A stretch of DNA of 64,000 nucleotides from Streptomyces hoynatensis (GTDB taxonomy: Bacteria > Actinomycetota > Actinomycetes > Streptomycetales > Streptomycetaceae): contig NZ_RBAL01000026.1 in assembly GCF_003626535.1 (NCBI RefSeq), positions 1 through 64,000 of the forward strand. The letters run 5' to 3'. The notes beneath the pieces were generated by a model. The model ran no database searches. It was given only the letters and a program-made list of their open reading frames with translations, and had not been told where the DNA came from. Every line of letters begins with the position of its first letter. Within the stretch, counting starts at the first letter, position 1. Of this stretch, positions 42,286 through 51,450 are shown piece after piece. The translations under genes were made by a program, and so were the position numbers.

Positions 42286-43188
42286 GTGACCGCCGCACCG
42301 CAGCCCGTGCCCTTCCTCAAGGGGCACGGCACCGAGAACGACTTCGTGATCATCCCCGACCCGGAGGGGCGCCTGGAGCTGTCCGCCGAGACGGTCGCGT
42401 GGCTGTGCGACCGGCGCGCCGGGATCGGCGCGGACGGGGTCCTGCGGGTGGTCCGCTCGGCCGCGGACCCCGCCGCCCGCGAACAGGCCGCCGGCGCCGA
42501 GTGGTTCATGGACTACCGCAACGCCGACGGCAGCATCGCCGAGATGTGCGGCAACGGCGCCCGGGTCTTCGCCCACTACCTGCGGCGGGCCGGGCTGGTC
42601 AAGGACGCCGAGTTCGCGGTGGCCACCAGGGCCGGGCTGCGACGGGTGCGCTTCACCGGCGCGGCGGCCGGAGGCGGTGGAGACGCCGGAGACGGTGGAG
42701 AGATCGTCGTGGACATGGGGCGGGCCGGGCTGCCCGCGGGCCCCGAGCCCTCGGTCACCGTCACCGTGGGGAGCCTGAGCCTGCCGGCCAGGCACGTGGA
42801 CATGGGCAACCCGCACGCGGTGGCCTTCGTGGACCGGCTGGAGGACGCCGGGCGGCTCCTCGATCCCCCGGGCCTGGCCCCGGCAGAGGCGTATCCGGCG
42901 GGCGCCAACGTGGAGTTCGCCGTCGACCGCGGACCGCGCCACCTCGCGCTGCGGGTGCACGAACGCGGCTCGGGCGAGACCAGGTCCTGCGGCACCGGCG
43001 CCTGCGCGGTCGCGGTCGCCGCCGCCCGCCGCGACGGGCTCGACCCCGCGGCCGACGGCCGCCCGGCCGAGTACCTCGTGGACGTGCCGGGCGGCAGGCT
43101 GCGGGTGACCGAGGCGCCCGACGGCACGGTCACCCTGGCAGGTCCCGCCGTCATCGTGGCCGAGGGCACGGTCCACCTCCCGGCCTGA
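42286..43188 (+). CDS. dapF: Diaminopimelate epimerase
   Basis: The 300-residue protein starts at GTG 42286. It interconverts LL- and meso-diaminopimelate for lysine and peptidoglycan synthesis. The two catalytic cysteines are Cys88 in AEMCGNGARV and Cys235 in ETRSCGTGACAVAVA. The opening LKGHGTENDFVII and the metal-free dimer fold residues MGNPHAVAFV are typical. Streptomyces cell walls contain LL-diaminopimelate, so the enzyme mainly supplies meso-DAP for lysine. It starts 29 nt after the membrane-protein gene. Confidence 0.96.
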   Translation: MTAAPQPVPFLKGHGTENDFVIIPDPEGRLELSAETVAWLCDRRAGIGADGVLRVVRSAADPAAREQAAGAEWFMDYRNADGSIAEMCGNGARVFAHYLRRAGLVKDAEFAVATRAGLRRVRFTGAAAGGGGDAGDGGEIVVDMGRAGLPAGPEPSVTVTVGSLSLPARHVDMGNPHAVAFVDRLEDAGRLLDPPGLAPAEAYPAGANVEFAVDRGPRHLALRVHERGSGETRSCGTGACAVAVAAARRDGLDPAADGRPAEYLVDVPGGRLRVTEAPDGTVTLAGPAVIVAEGTVHLPA

Positions 43189-43453
43189 GGCGCCGGGCCC
43201 CGAGGGTTCGCGGGCGCGAAGGCGCCAATCCCGGCCGCCCGCCCGCGTCTTTCGGCCAGCTTTCCTCGGACATAAGTCACTCGGATGGGTGATCCACCAC
43301 GTTAGGGGCGGCCGCCGGGCGGCCGGGCGTGGTGGGCTCGGTAGCATCAAGCACCGGCGCCGCTGCGGAAACACGGGTCACGGACACCACCCGGACGATC
43401 CGGGGCAATCCGCGCCGCGGTCCGGTCAGGAGACCGCGGGAGGTGCGCACCCC

Positions 43454-45595
43454 ATGAGCGCTGAGGCGAGCACGTCGAGCGGGATGGCCCGCGGGCGGAG
43501 GGGGCACCGCAGGGACGTGCTGAGGCTGCGTCAGCTGGGCCGTGCCGCCGTCTTCGGGAGCGCCGACCGTTCGCACCGGCTGCCCGATGCGATCGAGCAC
43601 GTCGCGCAGGTGCACCGCAGGCACCATCCACGGGCCGACCTCGGCATCCTGCGCCGGGCCTACCTGCTGGCCGAGTCCGCACACCGCGGCCAGTTCCGCA
43701 AGAGCGGCGAGCCCTACATCACCCACCCGCTCGCGGTCACCCTCATCCTGGCCGAACTCGGCGCCGAGACCACCACGTTGACCGCCTCGCTGCTGCACGA
43801 CACCGTCGAGGACACCGAGGTGACGCTGGACCAGGTCCGCGCGGACTTCGGCGAGGAGGTCTGCCACCTGGTCGACGGGGTCACCAAGCTGGAGAAGGTC
43901 GACTACGGCGCCGCCGCCGAGCCGGAGACCTTCCGCAAGATGCTGGTGGCGACGGGCAGCGACGTGCGGGTGATGTCGATCAAGCTCGCCGACCGGCTGC
44001 ACAACATGCGCACCCTGGGCGTCATGCGCCCGGAGAAGCAGGCCAGGATCGCCCGCGTCACCGGGGACGTGCTGATCCCGCTCGCCGAGCGGCTCGGGGT
44101 GCAGGCCGTGAAGACCGAGCTGGAGGACCTGGTCTTCGCCATCCTCCAGCCCGAGGAGCACGCCAGGGCCCGGGAGCTGATCCTGGAGCACGGCCGCGAG
44201 CCGGAGCCGCTGGCCGAGGTCGCCGAGGCGGTGCGCGGCGTGCTGCGCGAGGCGGGGATCAGCGCCGAGGTGCTGATCCGGCCGCGGCACGTGCTGTCCG
44301 TGCACCGGGCCCGGCTCAAACGCGGCTCGCTCGGCCCCTGCGACTACGGCAGGCTGCTGATCCTGGTGGCGGAGGACGCGGACTGCTACGCGGCGCTCGG
44401 CGAGCTGCACACCTGTTTCTCGCCGATCGTCTCGGAGTTCAAGGACTTCATCGCCGCCCCCAAGTTCAACCTCTACCAGTCCCTGCACACCGCCGTCGCC
44501 GACGAGTCGGGCCGGGTCGCGGAGATCCTGGTCCGCACCCACCGGATGCACCGGGTGGCGGAGACCGGCGTCGTCGCGCTCGGCGACCCGCACCGGTCCG
44601 CCGAGGGCGAGGCCGCGGGGGAGGAGGGGGAGCGCGCCGATCCGACGCGGCCCGGCTGGCTGTCGCGGCTGCTGGAGTGGCAGCGCCAGGCGACGGACCC
44701 GGACACCTTCTGGACCGAGCTGCGCGACGAGCTGGCGCGGGACCGGGAGATCACCGTCTTCGCCGCCGCCCCCGAGGAGGGCCCCCTCCAGCTCCCCGCG
44801 GGCGCGACCTGCGTGGACGCGGCCTACGCCCGGCACGGGGAGGCGGCGCACGCCTGCATCGGGGCCCGCGTCAACGGGCGGCTCGCCACGCTGCGCACCG
44901 TGCTGCGGGACGGGGACACGCTGCAGCTGCTGCTGGCGCCCGACGGGAGCTCGGGTCCCTCCCCGGAGTGGCTCGGCTACGCCATCACCCCGGCGGCCAG
45001 GATTCCCATCCGGCGCTGGCTGGACAGCGGGGGGGCCGGGGAGGCCGGGCCGGGCGCGGAGCCGGGGGCGGAGGCCGCGCAGGCGCCGGAGCACCCGCCC
45101 TCGCCCGTGGCGCGCGAAAGGCAGCGCACCTCCCCGCGCGAGGCGGGCGTCGTGGTCGCGGGCGCCCCCGGTGCGCCGGTGCGCCTGGCGCGTTGCTGTA
45201 CCCCGGTGCCCCCGGACCGCGCCCTGGGCTTCCTGGTGCGCGGGGGCACCGTCACCGTGCACCGGGAGAGCTGCCAGGCCGCCCTGCGGATGGCGGCGGC
45301 GGGCCGGCGGGCCCTGGAGGTGGGCTGGACCTCCGGCCTGGTGGGCTGCCGGGTCACCCTCCACGCCGAGGCCCTCGGCCGCCCCGAATTGCTCGCCGAC
45401 CTGACCGAGGCGCTGGCCGCCGAGGGAGCGGCCGTGCTCCGGGCCGCGGTGGAGCCGCCGCGGCAGCAGCGGGTGCGGCACACCTACACGCTGCGTCTTG
45501 CCGACGCCTCGGAGTTGCCGCGGGTGATGCGGGCGATGCGCCGGGTGCCCGGCGTGTACGACGTCTCGCGCGCCGTGCGGCCCCCGTCGAGCTGA
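43454..45595 (+). CDS. rshA: RelA/SpoT homologue RshA, (p)ppGpp synthetase/hydrolase
   Basis: Start ATG 43454 gives 713 residues; an earlier frame start at 43289 lacks a signal. The N-terminal HD hydrolase (about 60-220) has LLHDTVEDTEV and the ED/HD metal motifs. The synthetase domain (about 250-380) is diverged. The Mg-binding aspartate survives in CDYGRLLILV, but the usual E-x-Q-I-R-T reads AEILVRT and the HW after it is lost. KFNLYQSLHTAV is intact. A TGS domain (about 440-500), a zinc-finger-like CCTPVPPDR segment and an ACT domain follow. It is a second RSH protein beside RelA. Hydrolysis is likely; synthesis is less certain. Confidence 0.85.
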   Translation: MSAEASTSSGMARGRRGHRRDVLRLRQLGRAAVFGSADRSHRLPDAIEHVAQVHRRHHPRADLGILRRAYLLAESAHRGQFRKSGEPYITHPLAVTLILAELGAETTTLTASLLHDTVEDTEVTLDQVRADFGEEVCHLVDGVTKLEKVDYGAAAEPETFRKMLVATGSDVRVMSIKLADRLHNMRTLGVMRPEKQARIARVTGDVLIPLAERLGVQAVKTELEDLVFAILQPEEHARARELILEHGREPEPLAEVAEAVRGVLREAGISAEVLIRPRHVLSVHRARLKRGSLGPCDYGRLLILVAEDADCYAALGELHTCFSPIVSEFKDFIAAPKFNLYQSLHTAVADESGRVAEILVRTHRMHRVAETGVVALGDPHRSAEGEAAGEEGERADPTRPGWLSRLLEWQRQATDPDTFWTELRDELARDREITVFAAAPEEGPLQLPAGATCVDAAYARHGEAAHACIGARVNGRLATLRTVLRDGDTLQLLLAPDGSSGPSPEWLGYAITPAARIPIRRWLDSGGAGEAGPGAEPGAEAAQAPEHPPSPVARERQRTSPREAGVVVAGAPGAPVRLARCCTPVPPDRALGFLVRGGTVTVHRESCQAALRMAAAGRRALEVGWTSGLVGCRVTLHAEALGRPELLADLTEALAAEGAAVLRAAVEPPRQQRVRHTYTLRLADASELPRVMRAMRRVPGVYDVSRAVRPPSS

Positions 45596-45599
45596 GGCG

Positions 45600-45640
45600 G
45601 CGCGCGCCCGCGCGCCCCGGGGAGGCGCGCGCGGGGGCGG
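45600..45640 (+). terminator. Terminator after rshA
   Basis: Very GC-rich hairpin: CCCGCGCGCC (45607-45616) pairs with GGCGCGCG and further G residues (45624-45635) around a short loop. It begins within 10 nt of the rshA stop. Confidence 0.6.
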
Positions 45641-45661
45641 CGTTATCCGGGTGACGCGTCG

Positions 45662-45679
45662 ATGGTGGCGTGCCACCAT
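45662..45679. promoter_or_regulatory. Perfect inverted repeat upstream of hflX
   Basis: ATGGTGGC and GCCACCAT are separated by GT, giving 8-bp perfect arms, 114 bp before the hflX start. The short spacer fits a dimeric repressor site better than a terminator. The regulator is unknown. Confidence 0.5.
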
Positions 45680-45793
45680 GTGGGAGGCCCCTCAAGGGCC
45701 CGCCGGGAATTCTCCGCCTTGCACAGGCGTTGTCCCGGCTGAGAACCCGGCGGCGCTCCCCGCCCGCCGGACCCGTCTACGCGAAGGATTCCC

Positions 45794-47281
45794 TTGACCT
45801 TTTCTTCCCTTCCTCAGGACCACCAGCGCCGCACCGCGGGCCGCCGGGCCGACGCCCTGATGGATGAGGACGTGGCCTGGAGCGAGAGCGACGAGGAGCG
45901 CGACGGCGAGCAGTTCGACCGCGAGGACCGGGCCGCGCTGCGCCGCGTGGCCGGGCTCTCCACGGAGCTCGAGGACGTCACCGAGGTCGAGTACCGCCGG
46001 CTGCGGCTGGAGCGCGTCGTCCTCGTCGGGGTCTGGACCTCCGGCACGGTCAAGGACGCGGAGAACTCCCTGGCGGAGCTCGCCGCCCTGGCGGAGACCG
46101 CGGGCGCGCTGGTGCTCGACGGCGTGATCCAGCGCCGTGACAAGCCGGACCCGGCCACCTACATCGGCTCGGGCAAGGCGCAGGAGCTGCGTGACGTGGT
46201 GCTGGAGACCGGCGCGGACACGGTGGTGTGCGACGGCGAGCTCACGCCGGGGCAGCTGATCCACCTCGAAGACGTCGTCAAGGTGAAGGTGGTCGACAGG
46301 ACCGCCCTGATCCTGGACATCTTCGCCCAGCACGCCAAGTCCCGCGAGGGCAAGGCGCAGGTCTCGCTGGCGCAGATGCAGTACATGCTGCCGCGGCTGC
46401 GCGGCTGGGGTCAGTCCCTGTCCCGGCAGATGGGCGGCGGTGGCTCCAGCAGCGGGGGCGGCGGGATGGCCACCCGCGGTCCCGGTGAGACCAAGATCGA
46501 GACCGATCGGCGCCGCATCCGCGAGAAGATGGCGAAGATGCGCCGCGAGATCGCCGAGATGCGCACCGACCGCGAGGTCAAGCGGCAGGAGCGCAAGCGC
46601 AACCGGGTGCCCTCGGTGGCCATCGCCGGCTACACCAACGCGGGCAAGTCCTCGCTGCTCAACCAGCTGACCGGGGCGGGCGTGCTGGTGGAGAACGCGC
46701 TGTTCGCCACCCTGGACCCGACGGTGCGCCGGGCCGAGACGCCGAGCGGCCGGGTCTACACGCTGACCGACACCGTCGGCTTCGTCAGGCACCTGCCGCA
46801 CGACCTGGTGGAGGCCTTCCGTTCCACGATGGAGGAGGTCGGGGAGGCCGACCTGATCCTGCACGTGGTGGACGGCTCGCACCCGGCGCCCGAGGAGCAG
46901 CTGGCCGCGGTCCGCTCGGTGGTCAGGGAGGTCGGCGCGCACGACATTCCCGAGATCGTCGTCGTCAACAAGGCGGATGTGGCCGACGAGCTGACCGTGC
47001 AGCGGCTGCTGCGGCAGGAGAAGCGGGCGATCGCGGTCTCCGCGCACTCCGGGCTCGGCATCGAGCAGTTGCTGGCGTGGATCGACGCGGACCTGCCGCG
47101 GCCGGGCGTCGAGCTTGAGGTGCTGGTGCCCTACACGCAGGGGGCGCTGGTCTCGCGGGTGCACGCCGAGGGCGAGGTGCTCTCCGAGGAGCACACGCCC
47201 GAGGGGACCCTGCTGAAGGCCCAGGTGCACCAGGAGCTGGCGGCCCTGCTGGAGCCGTACGCGCCCGCCGCCAGGAGCTGA
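45794..47281 (+). CDS. hflX: GTPase HflX
   Basis: The 495-residue protein starts at TTG 45794, with GAAGGA 5 nt upstream. The sequence MTFSSLPQDHQR fits Streptomyces HflX N-termini. The N-terminal nucleotide-binding HflX domain includes PDPATYIGSGKAQEL. A linker with GRGPGETK-like ATRGPGETKIETDRR and a long helix follows. The Obg-like GTPase domain has G1 GYTNAGKSSL, G3 DTVGF and G4 NKAD. HflX splits stalled or stress-inactivated 70S ribosomes. Residues 205-220 are a glycine/serine-rich insert. Confidence 0.95.
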   Translation: MTFSSLPQDHQRRTAGRRADALMDEDVAWSESDEERDGEQFDREDRAALRRVAGLSTELEDVTEVEYRRLRLERVVLVGVWTSGTVKDAENSLAELAALAETAGALVLDGVIQRRDKPDPATYIGSGKAQELRDVVLETGADTVVCDGELTPGQLIHLEDVVKVKVVDRTALILDIFAQHAKSREGKAQVSLAQMQYMLPRLRGWGQSLSRQMGGGGSSSGGGGMATRGPGETKIETDRRRIREKMAKMRREIAEMRTDREVKRQERKRNRVPSVAIAGYTNAGKSSLLNQLTGAGVLVENALFATLDPTVRRAETPSGRVYTLTDTVGFVRHLPHDLVEAFRSTMEEVGEADLILHVVDGSHPAPEEQLAAVRSVVREVGAHDIPEIVVVNKADVADELTVQRLLRQEKRAIAVSAHSGLGIEQLLAWIDADLPRPGVELEVLVPYTQGALVSRVHAEGEVLSEEHTPEGTLLKAQVHQELAALLEPYAPAARS

Positions 47282-47306
47282 TCGAGGCCGCGCCGGCCCC
47301 GCCTCA

Positions 47307-47354
47307 CGCCCGCGCCCCCGCTCTCCCGTCCCACGGGAGGCGGGGGCGCGGGCG
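47307..47354. terminator. Strong bidirectional terminator after hflX
   Basis: CGCCCGCGCCCCCG pairs with CGGGGGCGCGGGCG, extended by TCCCGT/ACGGGA, around CCC. It lies between the convergent ends of hflX and the tetR gene. Confidence 0.8.
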
Positions 47355-47369
47355 TGGTGCGCCGTGGCC

Positions 47370-47933
47370 TCAGGAGCGGTGGGTGAGGCCGCGCAGGATG
47401 AGGGTGACCCAGCGGCGGCGGGCGGGCTCGGGGAGTTCGTCCCCGGGCAGGGTGCTCATCGTCAGGACGAGGTCGGCGGCGGTGACGTCGGGGTGCAGGG
47501 TGCCCTCGGCGTGGCCCGCCTCGACGATGCGGGCGAGCCCGGCCATGGCGCGGTCCTTCAGCTCGGGGGCCGCCTCGATGCCCAGGTTGCTCATGGCGGC
47601 CTTCACCGTGCGGTCCTCGCCGGCGGCCGTGCTGATCCGCTCGGTGAGGGTGGTCAGCTCCTCCAGGGCGCTGCCCCCGGCGTCGATGCGCGCCACGGCC
47701 TCGTCGAGCGCCGTGAAGATGCGGTCGGACAGCTCCGAGGTGATGGCGCCGATGAGGTCGGCCTTGGTCGGGAAGTGCCGGTAGAGGGTCCCGACGGCGA
47801 GGCCGGCCTCCTTGGCGATCTCGTCCATGCCCACCGAGCCGCCGCGCGCGGCGAAGAGGGTGCGCGCGGTGCGCAGGATCTTTTCCCGGTTGCGTGCGGC
47901 GTCGGCGCGCAGCCGGTGTGGTGCGGTAGTCAT
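47370..47933 (-). CDS. TetR-family transcriptional repressor
   Basis: The 187-residue protein starts at ATG 47933 behind GGAGG. The N-terminal helix-turn-helix (about 13-60) reads KILRTARTLFAARGGSVGMDEIAKEAGLAVGTLYRHFPTK, the TetR pattern. The C-terminal domain is all-helical and variable, for ligand binding and dimerisation. It is divergent from an MMPL exporter gene across 220 bp, the standard layout for a repressor that controls its neighbour and itself. The ligand is unknown. Confidence 0.9.
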   Translation of the reverse strand: MTTAPHRLRADAARNREKILRTARTLFAARGGSVGMDEIAKEAGLAVGTLYRHFPTKADLIGAITSELSDRIFTALDEAVARIDAGGSALEELTTLTERISTAAGEDRTVKAAMSNLGIEAAPELKDRAMAGLARIVEAGHAEGTLHPDVTAADLVLTMSTLPGDELPEPARRRWVTLILRGLTHRS

Positions 47934-47998
47934 CCCAACCTCCGCCTCGTCGTTCGCAGATGGCTCGCAACTCCGTGGTGCGTGTTGCCCGCCTAACA

Positions 47999-48012
47999 TG
48001 AATGATGGTTCA
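47999..48012. promoter_or_regulatory. Candidate TetR operator in the tetR-MMPL gap
   Basis: TGAA-N6-TTCA inverted repeat, roughly midway in the divergent gap and next to an A+T-rich CACTATAGG that could serve as a -10 element. The arms are short, so this is only a candidate. Confidence 0.35.
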
Positions 48013-48153
48013 CTATAGGTGTCTGTTCGTGGGGAACTCCCTTGCGCAGCAGGGACACCTGGCATGCCCATCAACGATACCGGGGCCCGGGTCCGGCCCG
48101 TTCCGGCCAACGCGAGCCGTCTCGCCCCGGCCTGACGCACCCTTGGAGACCCG

Positions 48154-50376
48154 ATGTCCACACTCGCCCGCTGGTGCCACCGCCGCCGGCTCCTGGTCCT
48201 CTTACTCTGGCTCGCCTGCCTCGTCGGCCTCGGCGTCGCAAGCGGCGTCGCGGGTGACGGCTACCGGACCGACTTCACCCTGCCGGACAGCGAGTCGAGC
48301 ACCGCGCTCGACCTGATGAGCGAGGCGACCCCGGACACGGCCGGCGCGACCGCCGGCGTCGTGTGGGAGGTCGACGAGGGCTCGGTCGCCGATGCCGCGC
48401 CGCGCGACCGCGTCGAGGCGGCGCTCGCGCAGATCGCGGCCCTGCCGGGCGTCGGCTCGGTCGTCGGCCCCTGGGACGAGGGCGGCGCGGGCCAGATCGG
48501 GGCGGGCGAACGCATCGCCTACGCCAGAATCGCCTTCACCGAGCAGAGTTACGAGCTGGACAAGGGCCTGGTCCAGAACGTCATCGACACCGCGCGGGCC
48601 GCCGCGACCGAGGGCCTCACCGTGGAACTCGGCGGGGAGGCGATCTCCGTCGCGGAGGAGCCCTCGGCCGCGGCCAGCGAGATCGTCGCCGTCGTCTTCG
48701 GCGCCGTCGTGCTGTTCGTCGCCTTCGGCTCGCTCGTCGGGATGGCCGTGCCCCTGGTCATCGCCGTGGCCGGGGTCGGCACCGCGATGCTCTCCATGGG
48801 GCTGCTCGCCCACGGCATCGGCATCGCCGACATCGCGCCCACCCTCGGCGCGCTGATCGGCCTCGGCGTCGGCATCGACTACGCCCTGTTCATCGTGACC
48901 AGGCACAGGTCGGGGCTCAAGGCCGGGCTCGGCCCCGAGGAGTCCGTGGTCACGGCGCTCGACACCGCGGGCCGCGCGGTGGTCTTCGCCGCGATCACCG
49001 TCATCCTGTCCGTCCTCGGCCTGTTCGCCCTCGGCATGGGCTTCCTCAACGGCGTCGCCATCGCCGCCGCGCTCACCGTCCTGTGCACCGTCCTCGCCTC
49101 GGTGACCCTGCTGCCCGCGCTGCTCGGCTTCATGGGGATGCGGGTGCTCAGGCCGCGGGAACGCCGCGAGCTCGCCGAGCAGGGGCCGGCCGCCGCGCCC
49201 GCCAGGCCCGGCCTGATCGCCCGCTGGGCCGCCGTCGTCGAGCGCCGCCCGCTGCTGCTCTCCGCCGTCGCCGTGCTGGTCATCGCGGTGCTGGCGGCGC
49301 CCACCCTCTCGCTGCGGCTGGGCAACTCGGACCAGGGCACCAACCCCGACTCCTTCACCAGCCGCAAGGCGTACGACATGCTCGCCGAGGGCTTCGGACC
49401 CGGCTTCAACGGGCCGCTGCTGCTGGTCGCCGAGGCCGGGGACGAGGCGGGGCGGCAGGCGCTCGGCGCGCTGACCCGGGACCTGCCGGGCGTGCCGGGC
49501 GTGGCCGAGGTGCACGCCTACCCGATGCAGGCCGGCTCGCCGATCGGCATCGTCCAGGTCACCCCCCGCACCTCGCCCCAGGCCGAGGAGACCTCGGAGC
49601 TCATCTCGCGGCTGCGCGAGGAGGTCATCCCCCAGGCCGCGGAGGGCACGGACCTGCACGTCTACGTCGGCGGCCAGACCGCGGTCAACGACGACTTCTC
49701 CGACACGATCGCCGACCGGATGTTCCTGTTCATCGGCGTGATCGTCGCCCTGGGCTGCCTGTTGCTGCTGCTGGCCTTTCGCAGCCTGGTGATCCCGCTG
49801 ACCGCGGCGGTGATGAACCTGATGGCCGCGCTGGCCGCGTTCGGCGTGGTGGTCGCCGCCTTCCAGTGGGGCTGGGTGTCCGACGCGGTGGGCATGGGCA
49901 CCGGCCCGGTGGAGCCCTTCCTTCCCGTGCTGATGCTGCCGGTGCTGTTCGGGCTCTCCATGGACTACCAGGTCTTCCTCGTCAGCCGCATGCACGAGGA
50001 ATGGGTGCACGGCAGGGACAACCGGCGGGCCGTGATCGTCGGGCAGTCGGAGACCGGCCGGGTCATCACGGCGGCCGCCACCATCATGATCGCCGTCTTC
50101 CTCGCCTTCATCCTGGGCGGCCAGCGGGTCATCTCGATGTTCGGCGCCGGGCTCGCGGTGGCCGTCGCGCTGGACGCCTTCATCCTGCGGACCGTCCTCG
50201 TGCCCGCCGCGATGCACGTCCTGGGCCGCTCCAACTGGTGGCTGCCCGGGTGGCTCGACCGCGTCCTGCCGCACCTGTCCGTGGAACGCCCCGGCTCCCC
50301 GGCCGCGCGCCCGCCCGCCGGGGCCACGGCCGCGCCGGCCGCGGACGCCTCCGCGCCGGTCGGGTCCGGGCACTGA
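48154..50376 (+). CDS. MMPL/RND-family exporter
   Basis: The 740-residue protein starts at ATG 48154 with GGAG 5 nt upstream. It shows two homologous halves with one helix, a periplasmic loop, then five helices each: about 10-30 and 175-330 in the first half, 365-385 and 525-690 in the second. Conserved MMPL motifs include GVGIDYALFIVTR and GLSMDYQVFLVSRMHEEW, each with an Asp-Tyr pair in the proton path. Members export lipids, antibiotics or hydrophobic compounds by proton motive force. The control is probably by the divergent TetR. It may serve the adjacent polyketide cluster or be a generic efflux pump. Confidence 0.92.
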   Translation: MSTLARWCHRRRLLVLLLWLACLVGLGVASGVAGDGYRTDFTLPDSESSTALDLMSEATPDTAGATAGVVWEVDEGSVADAAPRDRVEAALAQIAALPGVGSVVGPWDEGGAGQIGAGERIAYARIAFTEQSYELDKGLVQNVIDTARAAATEGLTVELGGEAISVAEEPSAAASEIVAVVFGAVVLFVAFGSLVGMAVPLVIAVAGVGTAMLSMGLLAHGIGIADIAPTLGALIGLGVGIDYALFIVTRHRSGLKAGLGPEESVVTALDTAGRAVVFAAITVILSVLGLFALGMGFLNGVAIAAALTVLCTVLASVTLLPALLGFMGMRVLRPRERRELAEQGPAAAPARPGLIARWAAVVERRPLLLSAVAVLVIAVLAAPTLSLRLGNSDQGTNPDSFTSRKAYDMLAEGFGPGFNGPLLLVAEAGDEAGRQALGALTRDLPGVPGVAEVHAYPMQAGSPIGIVQVTPRTSPQAEETSELISRLREEVIPQAAEGTDLHVYVGGQTAVNDDFSDTIADRMFLFIGVIVALGCLLLLLAFRSLVIPLTAAVMNLMAALAAFGVVVAAFQWGWVSDAVGMGTGPVEPFLPVLMLPVLFGLSMDYQVFLVSRMHEEWVHGRDNRRAVIVGQSETGRVITAAATIMIAVFLAFILGGQRVISMFGAGLAVAVALDAFILRTVLVPAAMHVLGRSNWWLPGWLDRVLPHLSVERPGSPAARPPAGATAAPAADASAPVGSGH

Positions 50377-50390
50377 CCGCGCCGGAGGGA

Positions 50391-50452
50391 TCGGGCCGGT
50401 CCCAGGGCGGTCGGCGTACCCTCCTTCGCCGGCCGCCCGCGGACCGGCCCGG
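50391..50452. terminator. Long nested hairpin between MMPL and SARP genes
   Basis: Outer arms CGGGCCGGTCC (50392-50402) and GGACCGGCCCG (50441-50451) are perfect. Inside them GGGCGG-t-CGGCG pairs with CGCCG-g-CCGCCC. The loop is TACCCTCCTT. The symmetric stem lies between two convergent genes and should stop both transcripts. Confidence 0.8.
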
Positions 50453-50464
50453 TCCCCGGCCGGC

Positions 50465-51229
50465 TCAGGCCCCCGACCTCGCGGCGACCGCCCCGCCGGC
50501 GAGGATCGCCTGGTGCGCGGCCCGCAGCCGGCGCCCCGGCTCGACTCCCGCCTCGTCGCGGAGAGTTCTGCGGGCCCTGCGGTACACCTCCAGGGCGTCC
50601 GCCTTCCGTTCCGACAGGTACAGCGCCAGCATCAGGTAGCGGTAGAGCGACTCCCGCAGCGGGTGCTCCGCGATCAGCGAGTACAGCTGGCCCACCGTCT
50701 CCCGGTGGCGGCCCAGCTGGAAGTACGCCTCCATCAGCAGCTCCGTGCACTCCACCCGCGACTCCGTGAGACTGCCCGCCCAGGCCCCGGCCAGGGGCCC
50801 GACCGGCAGGTCGTCCAGCGCGGGCCCGCGCCACAGCGCGAGCGCCGCCTCGCAGGCCGGCACCGCCGCGGTGGCCCGGCGTTCCCTGAGGGCCTGCCGC
50901 CCCTCGTCGAGGAGCCGCCGGAAGTCCACCGCGTCCCGCTCGCCCGAGGCCCCGTCGAGGAGGTAGCCCAGCGGCCTGGTCACGATCGGATTGGCCGCGC
51001 CCGGGCGGTCGAGGGCCTTCCGCAACTGCGAGACGTGCACGTAGAGAGAGGCCTCGGCGCGGCGCGGCGCGTGGTGCCGCCACACCTCGGTGATGAGCTG
51101 GTCGGTGGTCAGCACCTCGTCCGGGCGGGAGAGGAAAGCGGCCAGCAGGACCTGCACCTTGGGTGCGTTGATCAAAACTTCCCGGCCGCCGTCCAGTACC
51201 CGCAAATTCCCCAGTACTTCGTACCTCAT
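50465..51229 (-). CDS. SARP-family pathway activator
   Basis: The 254-residue protein starts at ATG 51229. An OmpR-type winged-helix DNA-binding domain (about 1-90) carries RYEVLGNLRVLDGG and VHVSQLRKAL. A bacterial transcriptional activator (BTAD) helical domain (about 95-245) carries VDFRRLLDEGRQAL and ALEVYRRARRTLRDEAGVEPGRRL. It has no NB-ARC or TPR extension, so it is a small SARP like ActII-ORF4 or RedD. Such proteins bind heptamer repeats one helical turn apart and activate antibiotic genes. It marks the left part of the polyketide cluster. Confidence 0.92.
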   Translation of the reverse strand: MRYEVLGNLRVLDGGREVLINAPKVQVLLAAFLSRPDEVLTTDQLITEVWRHHAPRRAEASLYVHVSQLRKALDRPGAANPIVTRPLGYLLDGASGERDAVDFRRLLDEGRQALRERRATAAVPACEAALALWRGPALDDLPVGPLAGAWAGSLTESRVECTELLMEAYFQLGRHRETVGQLYSLIAEHPLRESLYRYLMLALYLSERKADALEVYRRARRTLRDEAGVEPGRRLRAAHQAILAGGAVAARSGA

Positions 51230-51362
51230 GGCGCTCCCATTCCCCGTGTTCCCCCTGGTCGAATGTGCTCATGCCGTGCGGCGCATACAGCCTGCCATCC
51301 GCTTCCTTTACCTCCCAACCCCTAATCTGCACGCCCCCTGCCCGATGTAAATTGCAGAGTGA

Positions 51363-51380
51363 TTTAGACCCGCTTTAGAT
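51363..51380. promoter_or_regulatory. Candidate SARP binding site A
   Basis: Heptamers TTTAGAC (51363-51369) and TTTAGAT (51374-51380) repeat with an 11-bp period, with a poorer third copy GTCGAAT at 51385. It lies 134 bp upstream of the SARP start and may mediate autoregulation. Confidence 0.5.
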
Positions 51381-51450
51381 GCGCGTCGAATGATGTCTCC
51401 TGGAGCGATAACTCCGGGGGGAGCCGGCCTGAGTGGCTTACGGGGGGCCA

